Shown: positions 34,250 through 46,192, numbered from the stretch's first letter. The stretch is 48,582 nt of DNA from Clostridia bacterium (GCA_002919235.1 PKEX01000029.1:1-48582); one strand, 5' to 3'. Numbers and translations: made by a program. Notes: generated from the letters alone by a model not told the origin.

Positions 34250-34855
34250 ATGTACGAGAGCCAGAGACTTTCCCGGCAAATCGACTTTCTCATCGAGATC
34301 GACAAGGCAAAGAGGATCCTCCGGCAGTCGTTGATCGCCGACGGCTCCCGGCGGGAAAACGACGCGGAGCACTCCTGGCACCTGGCGCTGATGGCCGCAG
34401 TGCTCTGCGAGTACGCCGGCGAGCCCGTGGACCTGCTCCGGGTGATCAAAATGCTCCTCGTTCACGACCTGGTCGAGATCGATGCGGGCGACACCTTCGC
34501 CTACGACGACGCAGGCTACGAGACCAAGCTGGCACGGGAAAGAGCGGCCGCCGAGCGCATTTTCGGCCTTCTCCCGCCCGACCAGGCCGGAGAGTACCGG
34601 GCCCTCTGGGAGGAATTCGAAGCCTGCGAGACGCCGGAGGCCCGCTTCGCCGCCGCGCTCGACCGGCTGCAGCCGATCCTCCTCAACCACCGCACCCGGG
34701 GAGCGACGTGGAAGAAGCACGGCGTCACGAAGGAGCGGGTGCTGGAGCGAAACCAGGGGATCGCAAAGGGCTCCGCTGCCTTGTGGCGCCTCGCGCGCGC
34801 GCTGATCGAGGACGCCGCGGCCCGCGGCTACCTGGACGAGGACAGCCGGCCTTGA
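34250..34855 (+). CDS. HD-domain phosphohydrolase, YfbR/HDDC2-like
   Basis: About 201 residues. The metal-binding HD residues are visible: His in ENDAEHSWHLALM (about 41), the His-Asp pair in LLVHDLVEIDAGD and a later Asp in ALDRLQPILLN. The sequence matches the HDDC2/YfbR group, which includes 5'-deoxynucleotidases, so nucleotide monophosphate hydrolysis is a reasonable guess. The ATG at 34250 gives the normal length; a GTG at 34205 is an alternative. A TATAAT lies at 34186 but without a good -35. It is divergent from the FG-GAP gene. Confidence 0.85.
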   Translation: MYESQRLSRQIDFLIEIDKAKRILRQSLIADGSRRENDAEHSWHLALMAAVLCEYAGEPVDLLRVIKMLLVHDLVEIDAGDTFAYDDAGYETKLARERAAAERIFGLLPPDQAGEYRALWEEFEACETPEARFAAALDRLQPILLNHRTRGATWKKHGVTKERVLERNQGIAKGSAALWRLARALIEDAAARGYLDEDSRP

Positions 34856-34856
34856 G

Positions 34857-35735
34857 TCAAGACGCCCTGTACTCTTCGTCGGCGATGAGCGTGACCCGCT
34901 TGAGGAAGTCGAGGCGGCTCATGTCCCGCTGCAGCTCGTCCGGGCGCTGAAACCTTCCCACCACCGTGGCTTCCGCCCGCTCGGGATGGTAGGTGACCGA
35001 CGTCAGCTCAAGGTCCCTGCGGGAACGGCGAAGCCACTCGTAAAGGCCCCATTCGACGGTTCTCGGGCTGTTCTCCCCGTAGTAGAGCGCGAGCAAGGCG
35101 GTGTGCGTCGCGTCCCAGACGCTGTGAAAGGCCTTCCCCACCCAAAAGAGCAGGCAGCCGGCGATGAGCATCAGCGGGACGGGATTGGCGTCGGGGGCGG
35201 AGACCACCAGCCAAGCGACGACGATGACGGGCACCACCGCCTGGCTCAACCGGCGGTACGTCGCGTAGTACGTCCCCGAGCGGCTCTTCACCAGCCCTCC
35301 CCGTTGGAGCGTCCGCCGCTTTACAAGTCCCAGCACGGCGCCGTAGACCGCGAAGAGGCCCATGGCCGGCAGCAGCGAGCCCCGGGTGATGAAACCGGCC
35401 AGCGCCACGACGAACACCACCGCCGCCCCGGCGGCGGCGCCGGCCAGCGCCGTCACCACCGGATGCGCGTGGGCGCCGAGACCCAAGGCTTTGGGCAGCT
35501 CAAAATGGAGGGCGATGGCATCGGGGGCGATCGCCACCACGTCCAGGTCGCCCGAGCGAGTCCGGATCCAATAGCCGCTGACCGAGAGGACCAGGGCGAC
35601 CGCCATCAGCGCGAGGAAGCGGCTGGGGCGAGCTTGAAACAGCAGCGCGTAGGCGCCCGTCGAGCCGGCAAAGATCCCCACCACGATGAGAAAAGTTCCG
35701 AAGATTCGATAAAGCGGCGCGTACAATCGCCTCAC
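34857..35735 (-). CDS. Polytopic membrane protein of unknown function
   Basis: A 292-residue protein with about six hydrophobic helices (for example FGTFLIVVGIFAGSTGAYALL and VVPVIVVAWLVVSA) and a soluble C-terminal part of about 80 residues (EWGLYEWLRRSRRDLELTSV to DFLKRVTLIADEE). I recognise no family. The GTG start is preceded by GGTAAGCGG only. Its stop lies one base from that of the convergent HD-domain gene. Confidence 0.6.
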   Translation of the reverse strand: MRRLYAPLYRIFGTFLIVVGIFAGSTGAYALLFQARPSRFLALMAVALVLSVSGYWIRTRSGDLDVVAIAPDAIALHFELPKALGLGAHAHPVVTALAGAAAGAAVVFVVALAGFITRGSLLPAMGLFAVYGAVLGLVKRRTLQRGGLVKSRSGTYYATYRRLSQAVVPVIVVAWLVVSAPDANPVPLMLIAGCLLFWVGKAFHSVWDATHTALLALYYGENSPRTVEWGLYEWLRRSRRDLELTSVTYHPERAEATVVGRFQRPDELQRDMSRLDFLKRVTLIADEEYRAS

Positions 35736-35808
35736 CCGCTTACCAGGTTACACCCGGGAGCGCCCATCCCCTCCCGTCCCGTCGCCCGCGGCTTGCGCCA
35801 AAGAGAAA

Positions 35809-35836
35809 GCCGGTGGCGGATTTCCCCGCCACCGGC
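35809..35836 (-). terminator. Terminator of the pyruvate:ferredoxin oxidoreductase gene
   Basis: GCCGGTGGCGG and CCGCCACCGGC form an 11-bp perfect stem with a 6-nt loop; on the minus strand TTTCTCTTT follows. Confidence 0.8.
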
Positions 35837-35847
35837 CCCGTTCCTTC

Positions 35848-39399
<3,552 letters not shown>

Positions 39400-39443
39400 C
39401 CAGATCCCTCCAGCGGTCCGTTGTCGGGGTCGATCCCATCGAA

Positions 39444-39512
39444 TCGATCGAAGGCCGATCGAGTAGGCTGCCGATCTCCCGACATGAGGGTATCAGGTGC
39501 AGGAATCACCTG
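39444..39512. promoter_or_regulatory. Inverted repeats upstream of the PFOR gene
   Basis: TCGATCG-N5-CGATCGA (39444-39462) has perfect 7-bp arms, and CGATC recurs at 39431 and 39482. A second repeat, CAGGTG-N7-CACCTG, lies at 39494-39512. No convincing -35/-10 pair was found. They may be operators for a redox or carbon regulator. Confidence 0.35.
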
Positions 39513-39552
39513 GTAGAGTAATTTGTGACCCGCTGGAAGGGACGAATGTCAC

Positions 39553-39783
39553 CTATCGGCCGATCAGCTGTTCGAGCCGCGCCCGGTCGAAGCCCACCAC
39601 CGCCTCGCCGTCGATGAGCGTCACCGGAACGCTGTTTCCCAGCTTAAGCTTGAGGAACTCCGCATAGGCATCGGGGTCTTCGTCAACCCGCCGCTCTTCA
39701 AAGGCGACGTTCCTTTCCGCGAGAAACTCCTTTACCCTCACGCAGTACGGGCACGTTCCCGTGGTGTACACCTTGACGTCCAT
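39553..39783 (-). CDS. Glutaredoxin-family protein
   Basis: A 76-residue thioredoxin-fold protein with the redox motif CPYC (residues 11-14) and the cis-proline segment NSVPVTLIDGEAVVGFD. Length and sequence fit small glutaredoxin/NrdH-like proteins of Bacillota. It probably reduces disulfides or transfers thiols using thioredoxin reductase or bacillithiol; the partner is unknown. The ATG follows GGGAGG. It shares the intergenic region with the divergent SCO gene. Confidence 0.87.
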   Translation of the reverse strand: MDVKVYTTGTCPYCVRVKEFLAERNVAFEERRVDEDPDAYAEFLKLKLGNSVPVTLIDGEAVVGFDRARLEQLIGR

Positions 39784-39897
39784 CCTGGTTCGCCTCCCTT
39801 GTTTCGATCGCATGGTTCGCCCGGGCCTTTCCCTACTCTCCCCCGTCCGGGCGTTTGAAATCAGCAGCCCGCCCGGCTCTCCTTCGGCGCCCTTCTC

Positions 39898-39926
39898 TTG
39901 ATCCCTACATTGTGGTACAGTATATC
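39898..39926 (+). promoter_or_regulatory. Promoter for the SCO gene cluster
   Basis: TTGATC (39898-39903) and TATATC (39921-39926) with a 17-bp spacer, 54 bp before the SCO start. Confidence 0.6.
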
Positions 39927-39979
39927 CGGGCCTTAGCCCGAATGGGTGGTGCCCAGCACAGCCGGGGAGGTTATTCCAG

Positions 39980-40633
39980 TTGGCCTCGCGAAAGACGATG
40001 ATCTTTGCCGCCGCCGTGTTGGCCGTCGCCGCCGCGCTGGCGGCCGTGCGGTGGCTTCCCGTTTTGCGCGCGGACAAGCCGGAGGTGGTCACCCTCACCG
40101 CGGCGCCGTTCCACGGCGCAGTGGTCGATCCGGCGGTCCGGGCGCCCCAGATCGAACTGCTGGATCACCGGGAAAGGCCCTTCGACCTCCATGCCGAGAC
40201 CTCCAAAGGAAACGTCGTCGTGCTGTTCTTCGGCTACACCAGCTGCCCCGACGTATGCCCGACGACGCTGGCTCACCACAAGCAGGTGAAGCAGCTCATG
40301 GGCGACTTGGCCCAGCGGGTGCGCTTCGTGATGGTTTCGGTCGATCCCGAAAGAGACAGCCGCCAGCGGATGGCGCAGTACGTCGAAGCGTTTGACCCGG
40401 ATTTCATCGGGCTCACGGGATCCCTGGAAGAGCTCAAGCCGGTTTGGGACGCGTACAACGTGGTCCCGCGGAAAGAAGAAGTGCCCGGGTCGGCGCTGGG
40501 ATACGCCGTCTCGCACCCGGCCTTTACGTACGTGGTGGACCTGCAAGGGAACGTCCGGCTCGTCCACTTCCTCGGGATGCCCGCCGACGCCGTGGTCGAG
40601 GATCTCACCGCGCTCTTGAACGAGCGAGCGTGA
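39980..40633 (+). CDS. SCO1/SenC-family copper chaperone
   Basis: A 217-residue membrane-anchored thioredoxin-fold protein needed to build the CuA site of cytochrome c oxidase. One N-terminal helix (about 7-23) anchors it; the copper ligands are Cys89 and Cys93 (TSCPDVCPTT) and a His in GYAVSHPAF near residue 175. The TTG start has GGGGAGG upstream. It leads a run of copper and cytochrome genes in one direction. Confidence 0.93.
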   Translation: MASRKTMIFAAAVLAVAAALAAVRWLPVLRADKPEVVTLTAAPFHGAVVDPAVRAPQIELLDHRERPFDLHAETSKGNVVVLFFGYTSCPDVCPTTLAHHKQVKQLMGDLAQRVRFVMVSVDPERDSRQRMAQYVEAFDPDFIGLTGSLEELKPVWDAYNVVPRKEEVPGSALGYAVSHPAFTYVVDLQGNVRLVHFLGMPADAVVEDLTALLNERA

Positions 40634-40663
40634 TCCGGGGGCGAAGGGTTCCTTTCATTTCAA

Positions 40664-40676
40664 CTCATTCAATGAG
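40664..40676. promoter_or_regulatory. Short palindrome before the PCuAC gene
   Basis: CTCATT-C-AATGAG is a perfect 6-1-6 palindrome between the SCO and PCuAC genes. It may be an operator, but no promoter is evident nearby. Confidence 0.3.
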
Positions 40677-40701
40677 CGTTAATTTGAGGAGGTATCGCGC
40701 C

Positions 40702-41292
40702 ATGAGCCGCACTGCAGCCGCGGAGAGAATCACGATCCGGCGCGCGCCCCAGCGCATCCTTGCCGCGGTGGCGGCGCTCGCTCTCGCCGCCGCGGGGTGG
40801 GCCGCTCCGGCCGCACGGGCTCACGAGCTCCAGGTGGAAGTGGTGGACGCCTGGGCCCGTCCGGCTATCGCGCAAGGCAACGGGGCGGTCTATTTCACGC
40901 TGACCAACCGCGAGAGCGAACCGGTGACCCTGGTGGGGGCCAGCTCCGGCGTGGCCCGGTACACCGAGATTCACGAGACGTACGTCATCGACGCCGACGC
41001 TGCGGCCCACGAGGAGCACGGGCACGACCATGAACACGGCGCGCCCCACGATCACGGGGATCACGGAGCGGCCGCCCCCGCCGGGACGATGCTGGGCATG
41101 CGCAAAGTGGACGCCATCACCGTGCCTTCCGGGGAGACGCTGCACTTCGCGCCGGGCGGGTACCACGTGATGCTCATCGAACTCACCCAGGGCCTGGCCT
41201 GGGGCGAACGGTTTCCCGTAACGCTTTACTTCGCTGACGGCCACACCGTCACGTTTGAGGTGGAAGTGGGAGCCGGGCCAGCCCACCCGTAA
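40702..41292 (+). CDS. Periplasmic-type copper chaperone PCu(A)C with His-rich insert
   Basis: A 196-residue exported cupredoxin-like protein of the PCuAC/DUF461 family, which works with SCO in loading CuA. The signal peptide ends near ARA/H (about residue 41). Family ligands appear as His in TEIHETYV, two Met in GTMLGMRKV and the His/Met pair in GYHVMLIEL. Between the first two lies an insert of about 30 residues with around ten His, EEHGHDHEHG and PHDHGDHG, which should bind extra copper. The ATG follows GAGGAGG. Confidence 0.9.
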   Translation: MSRTAAAERITIRRAPQRILAAVAALALAAAGWAAPAARAHELQVEVVDAWARPAIAQGNGAVYFTLTNRESEPVTLVGASSGVARYTEIHETYVIDADAAAHEEHGHDHEHGAPHDHGDHGAAAPAGTMLGMRKVDAITVPSGETLHFAPGGYHVMLIELTQGLAWGERFPVTLYFADGHTVTFEVEVGAGPAHP

Positions 41293-41307
41293 CGGAGTGG
41301 CTGGAGC

Positions 41308-41874
41308 GTGGGGCCGACCGGTGGTGGCGCCGTGCAGCCGTTGACGTACTGGGATCACCTCCGCATTCTGGCCGGCACGTGGGGCGTGCTGTGGGTCCTT
41401 TTCGGCCTCGCCGCGGCGCTGGCCGGCGCGGGGATCTTGGCCGGCGAGGCGAGAAAGCCGCGGGAGCGGCGCTCCTCGGAGCGGGCCGCCGGCGGCCTCC
41501 TGCTGATCGCGGGCGGGCTACTCTGGAGCTACCTCCAGACGCTGGTGCCGACCCGGTACGCTGCCAATCCCCTCCGGGGCCTGAGCGCGGCGGAGGTGTC
41601 AGCCCGGGCGATGCCTATTTATCTTGAGCACTGCGCCGCTTGCCACGGCGAGAAGGGACGGGGAGACGGGCCCTTGGCGGAGTTCGTCACGCCCCGTCCC
41701 GCCGACTTCGGCACCCACGGGTGGCACCACCGGGAGGGCGAGCACTACTGGTGGATCACCCGGGGGATTCCGGGTACGGCCATGCCCTCCTTCGCGAGCT
41801 TTCTCACGGAAGAGGAGCGCTGGCTCCTGGCTCGTTACGTCAAGCAGCTGGGAAGAGAGGCGCGGCTACCATGA
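41308..41874 (+). CDS. Membrane-anchored c-type cytochrome
   Basis: A 188-residue protein with two N-terminal helices (about 20-45 and 61-80) and a C-terminal cytochrome c domain. The heme site is CAACH (109-113) and the likely axial Met is in GTAMPSF near residue 157, a class I mono-heme pattern. It would face the outside and pass electrons toward an oxidase. A GTG at 41308 is used; a GTG at 41332 is possible. Its stop overlaps ctaG by four bases. Confidence 0.88.
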   Translation: MGPTGGGAVQPLTYWDHLRILAGTWGVLWVLFGLAAALAGAGILAGEARKPRERRSSERAAGGLLLIAGGLLWSYLQTLVPTRYAANPLRGLSAAEVSARAMPIYLEHCAACHGEKGRGDGPLAEFVTPRPADFGTHGWHHREGEHYWWITRGIPGTAMPSFASFLTEEERWLLARYVKQLGREARLP

Positions 41875-42719
41875 CGCTGGGAGAATCGGTCGTCCTCTGG
41901 CTGTGCCGTCCCAATCTCAACGTTCCGGCGGCCCCTTCGGGCGCTTTCCGGCTGCACCCGGACGTGCTGGCCGGAGTGCTGATCCTGGCCGGGCTGTACT
42001 TCGCCGCGGCGGGGACGCTCCGTGCCCGGGGCATTCAACCCACCCGGCGCCAGCGGGTCTACCTGGCCCTGGTGTTCGTCATCCTCCTGGTCGCCGAAGT
42101 CTCCCCCCTCCATGACCTTTCGGAAGGCTATCTCTTCAGCGCCCACATGGTGCAGCACCTCTTGCTCATCTTGCTTCTCCCGCCCCTCCTCCTCTGCGCG
42201 CTGCCGGCCCAGCTGTTCGAGCCCATCCTCCGCAGGCCCTGGGCGTTCAAAGCGGCCAAGGTGCTGACCCACCCCCTGGTGGCCATCGTCGCCGGCAACG
42301 CCGTATACACCCTCTGGCACCTGCCCATGGCGTACCAGTCGGCGCTGGTCTGGCACGAGCTGCACATCGTCGAGCACGTGCTCATGATGGGCGGCGCCAT
42401 CCTGATGTGGTGGCCCATCTACCCGCCGGTGAAGGAGCTCGCCTCGCTGAACCCGCCGGCGAAGGCCCTCTACCTGTTTGCCATCAACTTGGCCCAGCTG
42501 GGGGTCTTCGCCTACGTCACGTTCTCCAACAAGGTGATCTACCCGTTCTACGCCTCGGCGCCCCGGCTTTTTGGCATCTCGCCCGACGTCGACCAGACGC
42601 TGGCGGGCGTCATCATGAAGGTGGGCATGGCCGTGGTGCTGATCCCCGTCCTGGCGGCCATCTTTTTCCGCTGGGCGAAGGAGGAAGAACGGGCTCCCGA
42701 CCTCGCGGCGCGGCCCTGA
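41871..42719 (+). CDS. ctaG: Cytochrome c oxidase assembly factor CtaG
   Basis: A 282-residue polytopic membrane protein of the CtaG/caa3-type assembly family, seven helices. The family's HMVQHLLLILLLPPLLLCA segment (about residues 94-112), TLWHLPMAYQSAL and WHELHIVEHVLMM carry conserved His residues likely to bind copper. It supports CuB/caa3 oxidase assembly. The ATG overlaps the cytochrome c stop (ATGA). No oxidase subunit genes are in the window. Confidence 0.92.
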   Translation: MTLGESVVLWLCRPNLNVPAAPSGAFRLHPDVLAGVLILAGLYFAAAGTLRARGIQPTRRQRVYLALVFVILLVAEVSPLHDLSEGYLFSAHMVQHLLLILLLPPLLLCALPAQLFEPILRRPWAFKAAKVLTHPLVAIVAGNAVYTLWHLPMAYQSALVWHELHIVEHVLMMGGAILMWWPIYPPVKELASLNPPAKALYLFAINLAQLGVFAYVTFSNKVIYPFYASAPRLFGISPDVDQTLAGVIMKVGMAVVLIPVLAAIFFRWAKEEERAPDLAARP

Positions 42720-42879
42720 TCCGCGGCCCGTGGACCCCGCCCCGCGCTTCTTCGCCTCCCGCACCGCCGCGGGCGGAACCGGCAGGAGCCGGGAGCCCGG
42801 GCGGGGAAACTGCAGGTCCAAGGTGGTCCCCGGCGGCTTTTACCCCGGGCGGCCTCTTCCCATAAGGAGTGAAAGGGCC

Positions 42880-43518
42880 TTGCTGCGCCGTCTCCTGATG
42901 CATCCCCGCTTGATCGTCCGGTTTGTGAGCCTGGAGGGGCTCGCCCTCATCGCCATGTACGCCGGGTGGTCCTTGGGCTATCTGTTCCTTCCCGAGGGCG
43001 TGCTCCGCATGAAGTCGGGCGCCGCGCTCCTCGCCGGGAGCGAGCCGGCGGCCTCCCTGTGGCTTGAGTTCGCCCGCATCGCCGCCATCAACCTGGCGGT
43101 GGTCGCGCTCTTCGTGCTGCTCCCCAACCGGATTCTCTCGGTGAACGGCTATCCGCTGGGCTACCTCCCGCCGCTTTTCTGGTCCGCACACTACGGCGCG
43201 CTCTTGGGCAGCAACTCCTTCACCTACCCAATGGCCCAGCGCCTTGCGCCCACGCTGGACGTCTTCGGCCGTTCCGGGGTGTACGAGATCGCCGCCTACT
43301 GCCTCGCGGCGGTGTCGACCCACGCGATGGCCGTGGCCGCGTCCCCGCGGCTGTTCAGCTTTGCCAGCGAGCCGGTGGAGCCGCGCCCGTCGCTCCGGCA
43401 AGGGATTCACCGGGGCGGCCTGGCCGTCGCTCTCCTGCTCCTGCTGGCCGCCTGCCTTTGGGAGGCGTACCGCATCACGGTGGAGATCGGTCCGGGCCTC
43501 TCAGCTGCGGGCCAGTAG
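42880..43518 (+). CDS. Membrane protein of unknown function in the copper/oxidase cluster
   Basis: About 212 residues with five or so helices. The region SNSFTYPMAQRLAPTLDVFGRSGVYEIAAYCLAA resembles the fold and the glycine/glutamate 'GxxE' helix of SpoIIM-like DUF95 proteins, but only weakly. The TTG start is suggested by AAGGAG eleven bases upstream; an upstream methionine would add a Pro/Gly/Arg-rich stretch without support. It ends in an 18-bp overlap with the convergent LysR gene. Function unknown. Confidence 0.55.
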   Translation: MLRRLLMHPRLIVRFVSLEGLALIAMYAGWSLGYLFLPEGVLRMKSGAALLAGSEPAASLWLEFARIAAINLAVVALFVLLPNRILSVNGYPLGYLPPLFWSAHYGALLGSNSFTYPMAQRLAPTLDVFGRSGVYEIAAYCLAAVSTHAMAVAASPRLFSFASEPVEPRPSLRQGIHRGGLAVALLLLLAACLWEAYRITVEIGPGLSAAGQ

Positions 43519-44373
43519 CCGCCGGACAAAGCGGCTGACGGCGGCGTCGGTCCGGTCCACGCTCCGGAAGACCAGCCAGATCTCGTTTTGCACCGGGCGG
43601 GAAGGCGTCCAAAGACGGCGCATCCGCCCCTCTTGGACCCGCCGTTCCACAAGATACGACGGCAGCACGCTGATGCCGGCGCCCTGCTCCACCAGGGCCG
43701 CGATGGCGTGAAGGTCGGGCACGATCAGCGACGCCGAAATCCCCGGTCGTTCTCCGAAGCTCTCCAGCCAAAACCGGCGGATGATGGGCAAGTCCTCCCC
43801 GTAGCTGATCCACCGCTGCGCCTCCAGCGCGGCTCGCACAGTCTCCGGGGTGTCCCGTGCCCCGGGCAGGGCGTCACCAGGCCCGCCCACAAGCCAGAAC
43901 TCCTCCGTGTCCAAGCGGGCGAAATGCAGTCCCCTCCGGCTGAGGTGCTGCGTCGCGACGACGGCGTCCAAGCGGTGGTCCGCCAGCAGGTCCAAGAGGT
44001 CCGCTGTCTTGCCAAAGGTGGCGATGATCCTCTCGTCGCACCGGGCAAGGCGCGCCGCGAGGCGTTCCTTGAAGTACTCGGGAGGAGCTCCCAGCCGGAT
44101 GGTGGCGCCTCGCGAGCCCTTCCGCAGCTCCGAGGTGGTCCGTTCCAGCCGGTCCACCGCGGGCGCCACTTGGTTGTAAAGCTCGATTCCCCGCTCCGTC
44201 GGCACCATCTTCCGCGGCCGCCGGATGAACAAAGGCTCCCCCACTTCCGCCTCGAGCGCCGCGAGGTGCTGTGAAAGGGCTGGCTGCGTCATGTGGCGGG
44301 CGGCGGCCGCCGCGGAGACCGTGCCCATCCGGTAGATGGCCACGAAGGAGCGGAACCATTCGAAGTCAGCCAT
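43501..44373 (-). CDS. LysR-family transcriptional regulator
   Basis: About 290 residues. The N-terminal winged helix-turn-helix is typical (FRSFVAIYRMGTVSAAAAARHMTQPALSQHLAALE), followed by a linker helix and a periplasmic-binding-like effector domain (from TIRLGAPPEYFKERL on; ISVLPSYLVE near the end). It is divergent from a DJ-1/PfpI gene, the usual arrangement for a LysR regulator and its target, so control of that gene is probable. The effector is unknown. ATG 44373 is preferred; a TTG at 44406 is an alternative. Confidence 0.9.
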   Translation of the reverse strand: MADFEWFRSFVAIYRMGTVSAAAAARHMTQPALSQHLAALEAEVGEPLFIRRPRKMVPTERGIELYNQVAPAVDRLERTTSELRKGSRGATIRLGAPPEYFKERLAARLARCDERIIATFGKTADLLDLLADHRLDAVVATQHLSRRGLHFARLDTEEFWLVGGPGDALPGARDTPETVRAALEAQRWISYGEDLPIIRRFWLESFGERPGISASLIVPDLHAIAALVEQGAGISVLPSYLVERRVQEGRMRRLWTPSRPVQNEIWLVFRSVDRTDAAVSRFVRRLLARS

Positions 44374-44407
44374 AAGTTTTCTTATTCCTCGCTCTGGATT
44401 TTGCAAT

Positions 44408-44436
44408 TTGTATTATAACCCATGTGCCGTTATGAT
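44408..44436 (+). promoter_or_regulatory. Promoter for the DJ-1/PfpI gene
   Basis: TTGTAT (44408-44413) and TATGAT (44431-44436), spacer 17 bp, in the intergenic region shared with the LysR gene. Confidence 0.65.
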
Positions 44437-44475
44437 AGGTGTCGCAAGAGACCTCGTGGGGAAGGAGTGGTTTTC

Positions 44476-45150
44476 ATGGCGAAAAAGCGTGTGCTGATGG
44501 TGGTGACGGGACACGGCGAGATGGCGCCCGGCCATCCCACCGGCATCTGGCTCTCGGAGTTCGCGGAACCGTACGCCCTGTTCCGGGAAGCAGGCTGCGA
44601 GATCACGGTGGCGAGCCTGCGGGGCGGCCCGGCTCCCGTCGATCCCCGCAGTCTCGAAGGGGTCTCCCGCGAGGGCGCAGCGGCCGCCCTCAAGGAGCTG
44701 GAGGCGACGGTGCCGCTGGGAGAAGTGGACACCGCGGGATTCGCCGCCGTCTTCCTGCCCGGCGGCCACGGTACCATGTTCGACCTGCCCGCCAGCCAAG
44801 AGCTGGCTCGTACCATCGTCTCGTTCTACGAGTCCGGGCGGGTCGTCGCCGCCGTCTGCCACGGCCCGGCAGGGCTCTTGGGCGCTACCTTGTCCGGCGG
44901 AGCGCCGCTGGTCCGGGGAAAGCGGGTCACCGGATTTACCAACGAAGAAGAGCGGGCTACGGGGCTCGACACGCTGATGCCGTTCCTCTTGGAAGACCGC
45001 CTGCGCGAGCTGGGCGCCGTCTTTGTCCCGGCGCCGATGTGGTCGGACCACGTCGAGCAGGACGGGCGGCTCATCACGGGTCAAAACCCGCAGTCCAGCG
45101 TGAGCGCGGCCAAGGCGGTCATCCAGGCGCTGGCTGAGACCGGAGAGTGA
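44476..45150 (+). CDS. DJ-1/PfpI-family protein (Hsp31-like)
   Basis: A 224-residue class I glutamine-amidotransferase-like protein. The nucleophile is Cys128 in the elbow AAVCHGPAGLL, preceded by VFLPGGHGTMFDL. The GIWLSEFAEPY segment places it with the HchA/Hsp31-like and YDR533C-type group, proteins reported as glyoxalase-III-type hydrolyases or chaperones. Detoxification of reactive aldehydes is a plausible role. The ATG follows GAAGGAG. It is probably controlled by the divergent LysR protein. Confidence 0.9.
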   Translation: MAKKRVLMVVTGHGEMAPGHPTGIWLSEFAEPYALFREAGCEITVASLRGGPAPVDPRSLEGVSREGAAAALKELEATVPLGEVDTAGFAAVFLPGGHGTMFDLPASQELARTIVSFYESGRVVAAVCHGPAGLLGATLSGGAPLVRGKRVTGFTNEEERATGLDTLMPFLLEDRLRELGAVFVPAPMWSDHVEQDGRLITGQNPQSSVSAAKAVIQALAETGE

Positions 45151-45158
45151 GAACGCCG

Positions 45159-45195
45159 GGCGCCCCGCAGGGCCTCCGGTGCGCTGCGGGGCGCC
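45159..45195. terminator. Bidirectional hairpin between convergent genes
   Basis: GGCGCCCCGCAG pairs with CTGCGGGGCGCC (12 bp perfect) around a 13-nt loop. It lies between the DJ-1 and CPBP stops. The U-tract is weak on both sides. Confidence 0.65.
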
Positions 45196-45199
45196 TTCG

Positions 45200-45814
45200 C
45201 TACATGGTCGACTGCGCCGCGGCGATCAGCGCGGTGGTGACGTTGGCAGCGGCGTGGACCATCCACGGGCCCAAGATCGAGCCGGATCGAAGGCGCAGCC
45301 ACCCCATGAAGAGCGCCACCGCCGCCACCGCCGCCATCATCGGCCAGAGCTCAGGTGCGACCAAGAGCGCGGGCAGGTGCAGCAGCGAAAAGACCAGCGC
45401 CTGCCCGAGGTTCGCCCACGGCAGCGGGAGGCGCCGGCCCAGGCTTCCGCCGATGAGCCCGCGAAAGACCAGCTCTTCGGTGAGGCCGGTCTGGATGCCG
45501 CCGTACACCAGCGCCGCAAGGACGGATTCCAGCGTAATCCCCGCTCCCGTGAACTGGCGCACCGCCAGCTCCTCGCGAGCGAAGAATCCCGGCGCCCCGC
45601 GGGAGGCCGCGACCAGCGCGGCGGCCACCGCGAGAGCGGCTGCCAAGGCGTAGCCAGCGTAGCGGAGGTCACCTGCGGAGAGCCCAGCCCGCTGGGCGAT
45701 CTCTCTCCAGCTCCTTTGGTGGCGGATCCGGTGGTAGAGGCCGTACAGGAGCAGCGGGACGCCGCCGAGGAGCAGCAGCTGGATCAGGGCCGAGGGTACG
45801 ACGTATGCCAGCAT
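45200..45814 (-). CDS. CPBP-family intramembrane metalloprotease
   Basis: A 204-residue membrane protein of the CAAX/Abi (CPBP) family. Motif 1 is EELVFRGLIGG (catalytic Glu pair and Arg), motif 2 the His in FSLLHLPALL, and motif 3 the GPWMVHAAAN segment with another His. Members cleave membrane substrates, some of them linked to bacteriocin immunity or signalling; the substrate here is unknown. The start at ATG 45814 is supported by GGAGGTG. Confidence 0.86.
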   Translation of the reverse strand: MLAYVVPSALIQLLLLGGVPLLLYGLYHRIRHQRSWREIAQRAGLSAGDLRYAGYALAAALAVAAALVAASRGAPGFFAREELAVRQFTGAGITLESVLAALVYGGIQTGLTEELVFRGLIGGSLGRRLPLPWANLGQALVFSLLHLPALLVAPELWPMMAAVAAVALFMGWLRLRSGSILGPWMVHAAANVTTALIAAAQSTM

Positions 45815-46002
45815 CGAGCATTCACACCTCCCGCCGTGCTCGCGCCGCTCCGCCAGGGCCAGGCCGCGCGGGGTGCTTTCAAGGCCCCTGCGAGCGGTCG
45901 AGCCGAGACGCCGGATTTCTTTGCCGAACCGGACCCCGGTCCCTTCATTGTCTTGACGCGGTCTTGACGCGCCGGGCACGGCGGCGCCGGGTGGGCAAGA
46001 AA

Positions 46003-46044
46003 AGAGGGGCACGACCCGGAACATCCTCCGGATCGTGCCCTCTC
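46003..46044 (-). terminator. tRNA-Pro terminator
   Basis: On the minus strand GAGGGCACGATCCGG pairs with CCGGGTCGTGCCCCTC (one bulge and one U-G pair) around an 8-nt loop and runs into TTTTCTTG. Confidence 0.85.
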
Positions 46045-46048
46045 GCCG

Positions 46049-46126
46049 TGGTCGGGCTGGCGGGATTTGAACCCACGACCTCTTGACCCCCAGTCAAGCG
46101 CGCTAACCAAGCTGCGCCACAGCCCG
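46049..46126 (-). tRNA. tRNA-Pro (anticodon GGG)
   Basis: Reading the minus strand, the acceptor CGGGCTG/CAGCCCG, D arm with AGCTTGGTTA, anticodon stem CTTGA/TCAAG with loop CTGGGGG (anticodon GGG) and T loop TTCAAAT form a full cloverleaf. CCA is encoded. It lies between lysC and a strong terminator. Confidence 0.95.
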
Positions 46127-46192
46127 ACGCGGCCGAACCTCCTCAATCATAACACAAGTTCGGCCAGCCTGCAAGGGACCTGAGCGCCCGCC

